Below, one piece after another: positions 19,668 to 30,000 of a stretch of 64,000 nt of DNA. The DNA is from Acidobacteriota bacterium (GTDB lineage: Bacteria; Acidobacteriota; Thermoanaerobaculia; Multivoradales; JAGPDF01), in the NCBI GenBank assembly GCA_014584695.1, contig JACTMI010000008.1, forward strand, positions 118,909 through 182,908. The letters run 5' to 3'. The position numbers were made by a program, and so were the translations under genes. The notes beneath the pieces are model-generated. The model ran no database searches. It was not told the DNA's origin and saw nothing but the letters and a program-made list of their open reading frames with translations. Within the stretch, counting starts at the first letter, position 1. Each line of letters begins with the position of its first letter.

Positions 19668-21260
19668 TCAGCTGAACTCCTTGACCTGCGGCCAGAGATC
19701 GTCGAGAGCGCCCCGGAGCCCGCGGCAGAGCCAGATCGGGACGACCGAGCGCGGCAGAGCCCAGGGATGGTAGACGTAGCCGCGCAGCGCGACCTCCTCG
19801 TAGGCCGCTTCGAGACCCTCCGGTTGGCCGCCGACGACGATCACGACCTCGCCCGTGTGGCCACGCGGTCCCCAGTGGAAGTACGCCAGATGGCCACTGA
19901 TCGCCTTCTTGAGGCCTAGCTCGGGGCCGAATCGGTCGATGGCCCCGGCGCGGCCGTAGTCCCCGGCGAAGATCGCGGCCACAACCTGCTCCTGCGGCGT
20001 CAGCGACTCGAAAACGGCGGCCACGGCCTCGGCGGTCTCGCGCCAGCCGAAACGGTCGGCATGGAGGTGGGGCAGGGCACCGAGGCCGACGTTCTCGAGA
20101 CGCGGGGCCGAGATTCCGAGCGCGTTCGAGTAGCGGACATGGGTCGCGGGCGGCAGACAGGGAAAGGCGAGCGGGGCGAGCACGGCGCCCGTGACCGCGA
20201 CGAAGGTCAGGACGGCGGTCGACCGCGCCCGGCTCTCGCCCAGGCGCAACCGCCGCTCGATCGCGACGCTGCCCGCGGCGAGCAGGGGTGTCCAGACAGG
20301 ATTCGTGTAGTAGATCCGGGCGTCGACCAGGATGAGGAGCGAGATCGCGATCAGGAACGACCAGGCCAGGAAACGGAAGTGGACGGCGCCCGGCCGCGCC
20401 CAGAGCCAGACGAGCCCGGTCGCGCTGATGAGAGCTCCCGCTGGGCCCACGACCGCGACCTGTTGCGCCAGAAAGGCGAGCGCTCCCAGATCGACGTCGC
20501 GCTGGTTCTCCGCGATGTTGGCGAGCACCTCGAGATGGGGAAACCCGTGCGCGGCCATCCAGATCAGATTCGGAAGAAAGAGCAGCGCCGCGATGCCGCC
20601 GGCGGCCCAGAACGCCGGCTCACGAAACCAGCGGCGCTCGGGTGTCAGAGCCAGGCCGACGAGAGCGGCCAGGCCGAAGAGGATCCCGGTGTGCTTCGTC
20701 AGCAGCGCGAGCCCGGCCAGTAGCCCGAACAGCAGCCAGTGACCGCGCGCACCACCGTTCGCGAGACGGGCGAGCGTCCACGCCGCGGCCGCCCAGAGCA
20801 GGGGCTCGTAGCCGTTCATCGAGTTGTAGCTGGTCGCCGCGAGGTAGACGGGAGCCGTCAGCGCCGCGAGAGCCGCGAGCGCCTGGGCGTGGCGGCCTCC
20901 TCCGAGCTCACGGGCGAGCAACCCTGCGAGCAGGACCAGACCTCCACCGGTGAACACGACGAAGATCCGGGTGGCGAGCAGTCCGTTTCCGAACAGGGAC
21001 ACCTGCAGCGCCGTCAACGCCGGCATCAGCGGGGCCAGGTCGACATAGCCCCAATCCAGATGTTCGGCGGCGGCGAGGAAGTAGAGCTCGTCGACGAAAT
21101 AGGAATAGTCGAGCCCCACGGTCGTGACGACGTGGACTACGACTTTGACCAGCGCGACGAACAGAACCGCACCGAGCCCTGCGGCCCAGGCCCAGGACGA
21201 GCGGGGCACTTCGTCGAGTCCAGCGTGTGGTGAGTCGACCAGCTCAGCGTGAGAGCTCAT
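19668..21260 (-). CDS. GT39-like membrane glycosyltransferase
   Basis: 530-residue polytopic protein of the dolichyl/undecaprenyl-phosphate-mannose mannosyltransferase superfamily (ArnT/PMT fold). The catalytic acidic pair after the first helix is in SYFVDELYF (Asp-Glu), followed by YVDLAPLMPALT and about ten more membrane helices; the C-terminal 150 residues are a periplasmic domain. It would transfer a sugar from a polyprenyl-phosphate donor onto a lipid or protein outside the membrane. ATG 21260 has a GAGGAG site. The gene is monocistronic and convergent with the LytTR operon. Acceptor and sugar cannot be told. Confidence 0.83.
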   Translation of the reverse strand: MSSHAELVDSPHAGLDEVPRSSWAWAAGLGAVLFVALVKVVVHVVTTVGLDYSYFVDELYFLAAAEHLDWGYVDLAPLMPALTALQVSLFGNGLLATRIFVVFTGGGLVLLAGLLARELGGGRHAQALAALAALTAPVYLAATSYNSMNGYEPLLWAAAAWTLARLANGGARGHWLLFGLLAGLALLTKHTGILFGLAALVGLALTPERRWFREPAFWAAGGIAALLFLPNLIWMAAHGFPHLEVLANIAENQRDVDLGALAFLAQQVAVVGPAGALISATGLVWLWARPGAVHFRFLAWSFLIAISLLILVDARIYYTNPVWTPLLAAGSVAIERRLRLGESRARSTAVLTFVAVTGAVLAPLAFPCLPPATHVRYSNALGISAPRLENVGLGALPHLHADRFGWRETAEAVAAVFESLTPQEQVVAAIFAGDYGRAGAIDRFGPELGLKKAISGHLAYFHWGPRGHTGEVVIVVGGQPEGLEAAYEEVALRGYVYHPWALPRSVVPIWLCRGLRGALDDLWPQVKEFS

Positions 21261-21563
21261 GAAAATCTCCTCGGTCCGGAGTCTCGGGGATCGACGCGCG
21301 CGCTGGCGAGGCCCGTCCGATGACCGGGACCGAGACGAGCCGAGCGGGAACCTCCGGTCAACGAGCCCCGTCCCGCCCGCCATGCGATGGCGAATCGAGG
21401 GGTCTTCGGCCCTCCGCCTCGCCAGCTCGAGCAAGTCCCGACCATCGAAGTGGAGTCCCGTTGGTGGGACCCGAGGCCCATTCGTCCACCAGCCCTACGG
21501 CGCGATCGCGCCGATCGGAGATCGTCGATTCGCATGGAGCCGCCACGGCTCCGGGAGGTCGGA

Positions 21564-22727
21564 ATGGGCCATCGGCACGGCAGGGTGATCGCGTTCGCCG
21601 GGACGGCGCTGCCGCTCGCGCTGGCGCTCCTCGTTGGTTGCAGCGATGCTCGCGGCCCCGGCAAGACGGTCGCGGTCGAGATCCCCGCGCCTTCCCTGGC
21701 GGGAAGCGTAGTCGGAGAACCCGATCGGCAACCGGCGAGGATCTACCTGCCGCCGTCTTACGTCGATGGCAGGCGGAGGTACCCGGTGGTCTACTACCTG
21801 CCCGGTTTCGACTCCTCCGTCGACGAGTACTTCGATGGCTCGCTTTCCGGCTGGAATCTGGCCGCCGATCTCGAGCGCTTGCACGCGACCAGAGCTCTCT
21901 CGGAGTTCATCGTCGTGGTGCTCAACGGCCGCAACCGGCTGGGCGGCAGCTTCTACGTCGATTCTCCGCTCACCGGAGGCTGGGAATCGTTCGTCGTCGA
22001 CGACGTCGTGAGCTTCACCGATCGGGAGTTCCGGACGCTCCCGGATGCTCGATCTCGCGCGCTGGTCGGGGACTCGATGGGCGGGAGCGGGGCCTTGCGG
22101 ATCGCGATGCGGCATTCAGATCGTTTCTCGAGCGTGTATGCGCTCAGCCCGGGCCTCTTCGCGCCGGACGGGATCGTCCAGGCCGGCCTGCTCTCGGCGC
22201 ATCGGGCGGCGGCGACGGCGTGGTGGCGACGCCGGATGGAGGTCGACCCGGAGATCGAGCGGGCCGGGGGCCTTCCGGGGCTCGTCGATACGCTGCTCAG
22301 CTCGCATGATCGCTTCAACCATCGGCTCGCCTTCACCTGGGCCTACACTGCGGCATTCGCGCCCGCGGCGGCGCTGACGCTCCTGCCCGGCTTGGCGGGC
22401 GACGTTGCTTCCAGGGTCGCACCCAAGTCAGCGGACCAGTCCCTGCGCGAGGCGCTCGAACGGGGATTCGGCGACTTGGAGCGCAAGGTGCAGGACCACC
22501 GGGAGAATCTCCTCTCGCTCAGCGGCATCGCCGTCGACTGTGGGCGTGACGACCGCCTCGCCTGGATTCCGGCTGGATGCCAGCATCTCGCTGATCTGCT
22601 CGCTGCGGCGGCCATCCCTCACGACCTGCGGCTCCACGAAGGGGGGCATATCGACCGCCTTCCCCTGCGACTCCGGGACGAAGCGTGGCCCTATCTGGCG
22701 AAACGACTGCGGCAGGACGGCGAGTGA
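21564..22727 (+). CDS. Putative esterase, alpha/beta-hydrolase lipoprotein
   Basis: 387 residues; lipobox LLVGC with Cys26 marks a lipoprotein. The fold is that of the esterase D / S-formylglutathione hydrolase family: strand YPVVYYLPGFDS, nucleophile elbow GDSMGGSG (Ser near 171), candidate acid DCGRDD and His in EGGHIDR near 360. Likely acts on acyl or feruloyl-type esters or on glycan esters at the cell surface. ATG 21564 is chosen because it has a GGGAGG site; an in-frame ATG at 21534 has none. A region of about 100 residues between the Ser and the acid (helical, Ala/Leu rich) is longer than usual. Confidence 0.82.
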   Translation: MGHRHGRVIAFAGTALPLALALLVGCSDARGPGKTVAVEIPAPSLAGSVVGEPDRQPARIYLPPSYVDGRRRYPVVYYLPGFDSSVDEYFDGSLSGWNLAADLERLHATRALSEFIVVVLNGRNRLGGSFYVDSPLTGGWESFVVDDVVSFTDREFRTLPDARSRALVGDSMGGSGALRIAMRHSDRFSSVYALSPGLFAPDGIVQAGLLSAHRAAATAWWRRRMEVDPEIERAGGLPGLVDTLLSSHDRFNHRLAFTWAYTAAFAPAAALTLLPGLAGDVASRVAPKSADQSLREALERGFGDLERKVQDHRENLLSLSGIAVDCGRDDRLAWIPAGCQHLADLLAAAAIPHDLRLHEGGHIDRLPLRLRDEAWPYLAKRLRQDGE

Positions 22728-22787
22728 GGTCCCCAGCGCGCCGGCTCCTCCGGTTCGTCAGGCTGCCGAAAGCTCACCCGGACCTCA
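22725..22787. terminator. Possible bidirectional terminator between convergent genes
   Basis: TGAGGTCC (22725-22732) and GGACCTCA (22780-22787) form 8-bp inverted arms around a 47-base loop with a small CCGG stem. The arms contain the stop codons of both convergent genes. No T tract is present, so this is weak. Confidence 0.3.
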
Positions 22788-24284
22788 GGGCGGTGGCGGC
22801 CGGGTGCCGCGGGGGTAGAACAGCAGCGCGTCGCCGTTCTCGCGCTCGCCGTCGCGGTCCGACGGCTGGTTGACGATCTCGCCCCGGATCACCATCGTGG
22901 TCGAGCCGCCGCCGTCGAGGTTCACCGCGTCGACCGCGCCCAGGTCGAGGAAGAGATCGGTGAGCTCGCCGAGCGACATGCCGACGCTGTGCCCCGGCTG
23001 CCGGCCGTCGACGATGACCGCGAGCAGGGTGCCGTCGGCGCGCGCGCCGACCGCCGTGCGGGGATGGCGCGCGAGCCCGAACACACGCGAGATCGCTTCG
23101 GCCTCCGGCGCCTCGACCCGCCGCCCGCCGGCGAGCAGCAACGGTCCGGCGCCCAGCGCGTCGGTGACCCGCGGCCAGAGACGCTGCGGATCCGGATCGA
23201 GCGAAACCAGCTCCGTGGCGAGCTCGACCGGGTCACCTGGCGCGAGCTCCGGCGCGCGGCGCCCCGCCGCGAAGGAGAGGACGAAGCCGTCCGTGGGGAT
23301 CCGCGAGCTGCCGGCGCCGGAGCGGATCCGGAGGACTCTGCCCGCCGATACCAGCATCTCCGTACCCTCGGGCCCGGTGAGCGTCGTGCGGTGGAACTCG
23401 GGCGTGAAGGCGATCACTTCGCCGGGCTTGCGCGCGCGGTTGACGCCGTCGAGCGCGATCACGGTGCCGTCGGCCAACCGCGCTTCGAGCCGCGCATCGA
23501 GCCGCGCGAACGCCGCGCGGACGCGGCCCCCGTCGACGAAGAAACCCGCCCCGGCCCGCCCCCGGTCGGGCTCCGAGAGCAGGCGGCCGTCGATCATCAG
23601 CACCCCTTCGCTGTCGCCGCGGGTCGGGCCCGCGACGACGTAGAAGCCGCCGTTGACCGCCGCCAGCGCGCCGTGCCGGCGCGCCAGCGAGCGGGTCGAT
23701 TCGACGCCGATCGCCGCGTCGACGGCGCGGGCGACCACCACTTCGACGCGCGCGGGATCGATTTCGAGCACCTGCACCTCGAACGGTCCTCCGGGGTGGG
23801 TCGGGTCGTGGCCGATCTCGAGCCAGCGGGTCTCGATCCCGGCCGCGGCGAGGCGGGCCTGGGTGGCCTGCGCCTCGGCCCCGCCGGCGAGCCCGGCGAC
23901 GCGGATCTCGTAGCCCTCCGGGCTCGTCGCGACGCGGATCTCGCCCTGCCCGGCCGCCGCTTCGACGCGCGCCAGCCAGGCGTCGGCCTCGCGCTGGCGC
24001 GAGAACGGACCCAGCGCGAGCACGACCCTCGTCGCGCCGTCGGCCGCCGCCGAGCAGAGCACGTGGTGGATGAGCCCGGGAGCGAGCTCGGTCGAGCGCC
24101 GGCTCCATGGCTCGAGCTCCGCCACCGCACCCTGCGCCAGGAGTCCGGCGGTCAAGCCGAGCCCCAAGGCGAGCCCCGCCCCGTGCCCGGCCCACGGCCG
24201 CGTCCCGTGGGGCCTCACCACTGCTCCCTGGTCGATCGCCCTCCGCATCCCCGGCGGCCCTCCTCGTCCCCCGGCGGGCCCCAT
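22785..24284 (-). CDS. Phosphodiester glycosidase (NAGPA/DUF2233 family) with SPOR-like domain
   Basis: 499 residues. Export signal about 28-50 (AGLALGLGLTAGLLAQGAVAE). A SPOR-like repeat follows (about 75-140; GPFSRQREADAWLARV then YEIRVAGLAGGAEAQ), a fold that often binds denuded peptidoglycan glycan. The C-terminal phosphodiester glycosidase domain (about 165-490) shows AAVNGGFY, GVLMIDG, DALGAGPLLLAGG and the NLDGGGSTTMV box. The family removes GlcNAc from phosphodiesters; bacterial members are linked to exopolysaccharide or wall-polymer turnover. ATG 24284 has an AAGGGGGG site at 7 bases; ATG 24248 with GAGGAGG is an alternative. Divergent from the VWFA gene. Confidence 0.83.
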   Translation of the reverse strand: MGPAGGRGGPPGMRRAIDQGAVVRPHGTRPWAGHGAGLALGLGLTAGLLAQGAVAELEPWSRRSTELAPGLIHHVLCSAAADGATRVVLALGPFSRQREADAWLARVEAAAGQGEIRVATSPEGYEIRVAGLAGGAEAQATQARLAAAGIETRWLEIGHDPTHPGGPFEVQVLEIDPARVEVVVARAVDAAIGVESTRSLARRHGALAAVNGGFYVVAGPTRGDSEGVLMIDGRLLSEPDRGRAGAGFFVDGGRVRAAFARLDARLEARLADGTVIALDGVNRARKPGEVIAFTPEFHRTTLTGPEGTEMLVSAGRVLRIRSGAGSSRIPTDGFVLSFAAGRRAPELAPGDPVELATELVSLDPDPQRLWPRVTDALGAGPLLLAGGRRVEAPEAEAISRVFGLARHPRTAVGARADGTLLAVIVDGRQPGHSVGMSLGELTDLFLDLGAVDAVNLDGGGSTTMVIRGEIVNQPSDRDGERENGDALLFYPRGTRPPPP

Positions 24285-24339
24285 CGCGGCGCCCCCCTTG
24301 GTCGGTAACGGTATCCGATGAGAAGCTCGCCGGCACGCG

Positions 24340-25461
24340 ATGAGGCCACGACGCTCCGCTCTCGCTCTCGGCTCGCTGGTCCTCGGCCTGGGCCTGGCCG
24401 TCGCCGCCGGTGCGCGGCAGGACGCCGCGCCGCCGCCCGTGGAGCCGCCGACGTTCGTCGACCGGCTCGACGTGGTGCTGACCACGATCGTCGTGCGCGT
24501 CGTCGGCCGCGACGGCGCGCCGCTGCTCGGACTCGGGCGTGACGACTTCCGGCTGCTCGCCGGCGACCGCGAGATCGCGATCGAGGCGGTCGAATGGGTC
24601 GGTTCGGAGGACCTGGACGCGGTGGTCGAGCGGGAGCTCGCCGCCGATCTCGACGCCCCGCCGGTCGAGCTCGACGCCCCGCCCAACGGCAAGCTGGTCG
24701 TCTTCTTCGTGCAGGCCGACTTTCACCCCTCGCGCCTGTCGGGGCAGCTGCGGACCCTGCCCTACGCGATCCGCTTCCTGGACACGCTCGGTCTCCAGGA
24801 TCAGGCCGCGGTGGTCTCGTTCGACTCTCACCTGAAGCTGCGCCAGGACTTCACGCAGGAGCGGAGCCTGGTCGAAGAGGCGCTCGCGGCCGGGCTGCGC
24901 AAAGGCCCGGGCCGCTGGCCGCGGCGGCCGCAGGCCCCCCCCTCGCTCGCGCGTTTTCTGCCCGAGGACGGCGCCCGGCGCGCGGCCACGCCCGAGCAGG
25001 CGCTCGCCCGCACCGCCCACGCCCTCGAGCCACTCCCGGGCGAAAAGGTGATCGTCTGGGTCGGCTGGGGCCTGGGCAACCTGACACCGCTCGGCGTGCG
25101 CATGCCGGCCGAGTACGGCGAGGCTCTCGCCGCGCTGGCGCGCGCCAAGGCCTCGGTCTTCGTCCTCGACGTCACCAGCGCCGACTACCACACGCTCGAG
25201 GAGGGCTTGAAACAGGTCGTCGCCGACACCGGCGGCACCTACGCCAAGACCTACCACTTCCCCGCCGGCGCCACCGCGCGGCTCGCGCGCGCCGTCTCGG
25301 GCCACTACCTGCTCTACGCCCGCCTGACCGCGACCCCTCCAGGCGGGCGCCCCCACGAGCTCCGCCTCGAGCTGCGCCCCGACCACCCCCAACGCCGCGC
25401 CGCCCGCATCCTCACCCCCCGCCTCATCACCAACCCCGAACCCGGCCGGCTGCCGCCCTGA
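24340..25461 (+). CDS. VWFA-related protein, acidobacterial type
   Basis: 373 residues with an N-terminal signal (about 5-27). The pattern FVDRLDVVLTTIVVRVVGRDGAPLLGLGRDDF, then a VWA-like Rossmann core (KLVVFFVQADFH, QAAVVSFDSHLKLRQDFT, EKVIVWVGWGLG) and a Lys/Arg-rich tail is that of the VWFA-related family abundant in Acidobacteria. The metal-site DxSxS is not intact (reads VQADFHPS). Secreted or periplasmic, role unknown. Its start is 55 bp from the divergent phosphodiester-glycosidase gene, so they may share control. Confidence 0.8.
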   Translation: MRPRRSALALGSLVLGLGLAVAAGARQDAAPPPVEPPTFVDRLDVVLTTIVVRVVGRDGAPLLGLGRDDFRLLAGDREIAIEAVEWVGSEDLDAVVERELAADLDAPPVELDAPPNGKLVVFFVQADFHPSRLSGQLRTLPYAIRFLDTLGLQDQAAVVSFDSHLKLRQDFTQERSLVEEALAAGLRKGPGRWPRRPQAPPSLARFLPEDGARRAATPEQALARTAHALEPLPGEKVIVWVGWGLGNLTPLGVRMPAEYGEALAALARAKASVFVLDVTSADYHTLEEGLKQVVADTGGTYAKTYHFPAGATARLARAVSGHYLLYARLTATPPGGRPHELRLELRPDHPQRRAARILTPRLITNPEPGRLPP

Positions 25462-25467
25462 AGAACA

Positions 25468-25483
25468 CGGGGGCAGTCCCCCG
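25468..25483. terminator. Hairpin between convergent VWFA and RhuM-Fic genes
   Basis: CGGGGG-CAGT-CCCCCG, a perfect 6-bp all-GC stem with a 4-base loop, 6 bp after the VWFA stop. No following T tract; it could still stop transcription in this GC-rich genome. Confidence 0.4.
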
Positions 25484-25578
25484 ACCACCCACAGCACCAC
25501 CCGACCCACCAGGCCGTCCCAGTCGACGCCCCGCAGGTCCGTCGCTCGACCCTGGCTCGCGGCTGCCGGTCGGCATCG

Positions 25579-26592
25579 TCAATCGGCACTTCGTCGAGGT
25601 TGGTGTAGCAGGTGTACGACGATGCGAACGACCCCCTCGTGGTCAGCGGCCCGACTCTCGGCGATGAGCAGCGTCAGGGCGACGAGCGTGGCGTCGGAAA
25701 TGCGCTGGGCACCGTCCGCGTCGAACAGGCCTCCGTTCTTCTCCAGGAACCAGAGAAAGAGCGCCGCGCCGATCCGCTTGTTGCCGTCGACGAAGGGGTG
25801 GCCCTTGACCAGGAAGTAGAGGAGATTCGCCGCCTTCTCCTCGAGGCTGGGATAGAGGTCTCGGCCGTCGAAAGTCTGCGCGACTGCGCCAAGCGCGCTC
25901 TCGAGCCCCCTCCCGCGCGGGCGACCGAACAGGGTCCCGGCGCCGAAGCTGTCGCGAAGCCGGTCGACGATGCGGAGCGCCTCCGCAGGGGACAGGGCGT
26001 GAGCCGCACGCCCGCCTGCCGGCGCCGGTGCCACGCGCTGATGGTCATAGTCGTCGAGCAGATCGAGGGCGAAGCTGTACTCGCCGACGACGCGCAGCAG
26101 GGCTCGGGCCTCATCGCCCGAGAGGTCTGACCGCGCGGCCGTGCCGGCGATCAGGCGTACGGCCTGGTTGAGTTCGCCCAGCCGCCGTTGGTTCACGGTG
26201 TAGCCGCGCAACAGGTGATCGCGCAGGATCTGGGTAGCCCAGATGCGGAACTGAGTGCCGCGTTTGGAGTTGACGCGATAACCGACGGAGAGGATGGCGT
26301 CCAGGCTGTAGTGTTCGACCTGATAGGTCTTGCCGTCGGCGGCAGTTGTTGCATTTCTTGCAACAACTGCCGAGCGCACCAACTCCCTCTCTTTGAAGAT
26401 GTTGCGCAAGTGCCGAGAAATCACGGACTTGTCGCGCTCGAACAGCTCCGCGAGCTGCCGGAGACTCAGCCAGACCGAGTCGCGCTCGAGCCGCACCTCG
26501 AGCCGCACGCTCTTGCCCGCCGGCGCGTAGAGCACGACTTCACCACCGCTCCGAACGCCCTCTGGTGCTCGTCGCCGATCAGTCGAGGGCAC
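25579..26592 (-). CDS. RhuM-Fic fusion protein (virulence RhuM family, Fic/DOC domain)
   Basis: 337 residues. N-terminal RhuM/KilA-like DNA-binding domain (about 20-125; DSVWLSLRQLAELFERDKSVISRHLRNI, TYQVEHYSLDAILSVGYRVNSKRG). C-terminal Fic/DOC fold from about 190 with the core HPFVDGNKR near residue 264, all catalytic positions of HxFx(D/E)GNxR present. Fic enzymes transfer AMP or another nucleotide-derived group to proteins. RhuM-Fic proteins occur in accessory regions and may act as self-regulating toxins. It overlaps the upstream small gene by 14 bp. No separate antitoxin of the VbhA type is seen. Target unknown. Confidence 0.85.
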   Translation of the reverse strand: MPSTDRRRAPEGVRSGGEVVLYAPAGKSVRLEVRLERDSVWLSLRQLAELFERDKSVISRHLRNIFKERELVRSAVVARNATTAADGKTYQVEHYSLDAILSVGYRVNSKRGTQFRIWATQILRDHLLRGYTVNQRRLGELNQAVRLIAGTAARSDLSGDEARALLRVVGEYSFALDLLDDYDHQRVAPAPAGGRAAHALSPAEALRIVDRLRDSFGAGTLFGRPRGRGLESALGAVAQTFDGRDLYPSLEEKAANLLYFLVKGHPFVDGNKRIGAALFLWFLEKNGGLFDADGAQRISDATLVALTLLIAESRAADHEGVVRIVVHLLHQPRRSAD

Positions 26593-26917
26593 GTTCGTTC
26601 TCGATCACGAAGATCCTGGGCTGGCGGCGGTCATCAACCGAAATCGAGTGCGTCTCCCCAACTTCTCCACGCCATTCGCTTCTCGACGACACCGTCGGAT
26701 CCATGGCCCGTCGCTCGGCGTCCTGGAGAGCCTCGTGGACTCGGAGGTGGGTCGGGCCGTCCCCGACGACGAAGATGTCGAGCGCGCTCTGCTGCACCGT
26801 CGTGAAACGTGGCCCCGCCAGGCCACCCGGGGCCAACCGGGACTGTCGCATGCCCATCCCGGGAAGGATGATGCCCCGGATGAGAACGCCCGCAACCCTC
26901 GACACGGCTCGACCCAT
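26579..26917 (-). CDS. Small hypothetical protein overlapping the RhuM-Fic gene
   Basis: 112 codons, not recognised. The part from about residue 36 on (FTTVQQSALDIFVVGDGPTH, then VHEALQDAERR and RIFVIENERALD) has codon use like the neighbouring genes and a composition typical of a folded alpha/beta protein; the first 35 residues are less convincing, so the start may be internal or the gene may be a remnant. The 14-bp overlap with the RhuM-Fic start suggests joint expression and, by position only, a possible partner of that protein. Confidence 0.4.
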   Translation of the reverse strand: MGRAVSRVAGVLIRGIILPGMGMRQSRLAPGGLAGPRFTTVQQSALDIFVVGDGPTHLRVHEALQDAERRAMDPTVSSRSEWRGEVGETHSISVDDRRQPRIFVIENERALD

Positions 26918-27084
26918 CGGCCTGTTCCAAGGCTTCCGTCGTGATCCGCGGGCCTCACGAAGCGGACCCTACCCCGCGCTCCGAGGCGTTTCCAGTCGCG
27001 CGGGCGGAAACACCCGGTAACGCCCGAGCGGGCCGCGGTCCGGCTCCCCTGCGAGGCCCGGGCCCGACTGCTGCCCTCTTCCCA

Positions 27085-30000
27085 TCACGGGCAGATGAAG
27101 GCGTTCGTGTCGCCCACCGTGCTCGGATAGCTGCCGAGCTGGTTGCTGTAGCTGCGGGACTGGCCGGTCAGCGTGTCTCGGATCGAGACGGCGTACCCCT
27201 GGTTCGTGAGCCCGGAGACGAAGGCCCAGAATCTGTTGAACGGCGGCACGCACGCGTTGACCATCTTCACGCCCATCTCGAAGTTCGCGTTGTCGAAGAA
27301 GTAGTAGAAGACCGACTGATCGGACTCCGTCCGCTGACCCGAGAAGCTCATCACTCCGGCGTTGCCGCCAGTGGACTGGGTCTGGTAGGTCACCTTGACC
27401 TCGAATCTGCCGTCGAGCAGGCAGGCGGTAGAAGCATTGCGGACGCAAGCGCCGGTCTGGCCGCAGGTGCCGCCGTTGAGGCCCCGCTGCGTGGCATCCC
27501 CCACCCAATCCATGTAGTACCAGGCGCCGTCGATGTACTCGAGCAGCAGAATCGTCACGTAGTAGCAACCGGACGCAGGCGGGCTGTAGGCCGTGTCGCA
27601 GACCAGGGACGCATAGGTGGCACCTGGCGCGAGCGCGGGATACGTACAGCTCCCGAGATAGCTTCCCGAGGTCTGCCCGCCGGTCACGGGCTGCGGGCTT
27701 GCCCAGAGACCCAGTGCGATCGGCCCCGTGGACGTGGGCCTGGAGTTCTTGACGTTGTCGGCGCGCATGTGCACCTGACCGGACTCGATCGACCACTCCC
27801 AATACCCGAGAATGTCGAGACCGTAGTCGGTCGTTGCATGATCCGCCGTGGTCGCTTCGTCTAGGTCGGCTCCGATCAACGATTCCGACGACGAGGACGC
27901 GGCTGCGTCGCGCGTAGCCACTAATCCAACCAACTCGCTGACGCCTGCCTCTGCCACTGGAGACCCCAGGCGCCGCACCTCCAGGGCATCTTCGGACGAC
28001 GAGATCTCCAGATCGCTGACGGGAACGAACTCGATATCTGGCATGCCGCCATCCACGGGCCCACTGAGCAGGCAGTTCATCGCCGACGTGTCACCCACGG
28101 TCTGGGGGTAGCTGCCGAGCGGGTTGGAGTAAGAGCGCGTCGTTCCGGTGACGGAATCCCTGACCGTCACTTGGTAGCCCACGTTCGTCAGGCCGCTGAC
28201 GAACGCCCAGAAGCGGTTGAACGGCGCCACGCAGGCGTTGACCATCTTGACGCCCATCTCGAAGTTGACGTTGTCGAAGAAGTAGAAAAAGACCGACTGG
28301 TCCGACTCCGTGCGGGCTCCGGAGAAGCTCATGACCTGGGCATCTCCACCCTGAGTGCCCGTGTTGAAACTCACCCTGACTTCGAAGCGATTGTTCAGCA
28401 AGCAAGCCGTCCGGCTGTCCCGGACGCAAGGCCCTGGAGAGCCGGCGCCAGTGATCGCTTCCACAGCTTCGACGGCATCGATGATCCCGTAGCCGGAGTC
28501 CCTGTCGACTCCCGGCGCCATGATGTCCAACGCAGTGGCCTGCAGAGCCTGCCTTACCTGCGTCAGGGTCGCGCTCGGCCTTGCGGCCACCATGAGGGCG
28601 GCGATCGCTGCAGCATGCGGGGCGGCTGCCGATGTACCAAAGAACTGGCCCAGGCCGGGATTCGGGTTCGTCGTCGCCACGCCATCGGCTGCCGCCAGGT
28701 CCGGCTTCTGGCGAACCGTGCCGCCCGTCCCTAGGAAGTTGCCAGGGGTGATCGGTGTGCCGTTCGCCGCATAAAAGATCCGCCGAGGTCCATCGGACGA
28801 GAAGGACTCCACGGGGTTGGCTGCCCCACCAAGAAACGGACCGCCCGCCGCCGTCGCTACATTCACTGCGGCGATGGAGAATCCAGAGGCAGCCGCAGAG
28901 TGCCCACTCGTCTCGCCAGAGGTTCCGTACTGAAGGCGCCCGCGATTGGTCTTGAGGTGCAGGTATCTGGCGGATGCGCCGCCCAGATAGTTGATCACCA
29001 CCAGCCTAGAGCCCGAGGCGACTGCGGGGACTGCCTCAATGGGAAGACCCGCCCCATCTTGCGAATCCGCACTGCAATGAAGAACGGTTGTCCCATCTTG
29101 AGAGAGGGCACAGAGATCGTAGTCGTTCGATGATGATCCCCACGCATCTGACCACTGAAGGACAATCGGGTTTGGACTGGCCTCAGTGAGCTGGTTGTAC
29201 ACCGAAGGACCGAAGCTGTGGACCGTGCCATCGGGAACCGTGGCTCCGGAGACGAAATCCCCCTCCCACGTTCCGGAGCGGTTCGACGAGAGGTTACCGG
29301 AGTTCGCCGCAGCAGAGAAGTAGAAGACTCCTTGAGAGGCCGCCTGTTCGACGGCCTGCGCGACAACGCCATCCTGAAACACGGGTGCGCCCAAGTAGAA
29401 GATGTCGTCGACGATGACCTTGCAGCCGGCCGCGGCGAGGGCTTGAATGTTGGCCGCCATTGCAGCCTCCCCACCGCTCGCGGTGGCGAAGTAGAGCTGC
29501 GCGCCCGGCGCGAGATCGTGAACGATCTCCAGCATGGCCGTCCCCTCGCCTGAAGCTGGGACTCCGCTCTGTCCTGGCAAGACGGTCACCGCCGGAAGGT
29601 CGCCGGTCGACTGCGCGAGGGCCAAGTGGTCCACGCTGTCAGACATCACCCCGACCTTGACGCCGGAGCCGTTGACTCCGAACACGCTCCTGGCGACGTT
29701 CGCGCGGTGCGCGATGTCGCCCTGGCTCGTGTTGACCTTGTTGGTGACCGGGGGAATGTACTCCCGTATCCACGATACGTCCGGCCCTTCCGCGATGGGC
29801 TCGAGCGCCGCGAAGGGGACCCGAGCACGGACGGCTCGGTAGTGCGGGAAGACCGAGACCACTTCTCCGCCGCGCTGCTCGATCTCTTCCAGGAGACCCG
29901 GTGTCACTTCGGCGGTTATCTCGACATCTACTCGAAGCCCACCTACTCGCAGGAGTGAGGCGCCCCATCTCGGGACCTGCAGCATCTCGACATCGCCCTT

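Noticed and set aside
26648..26944. 98-codon plus-strand frame
   Set aside because: Opposite the 26579-26917 frame; less protein-like composition and no ribosome site or neighbour linkage.
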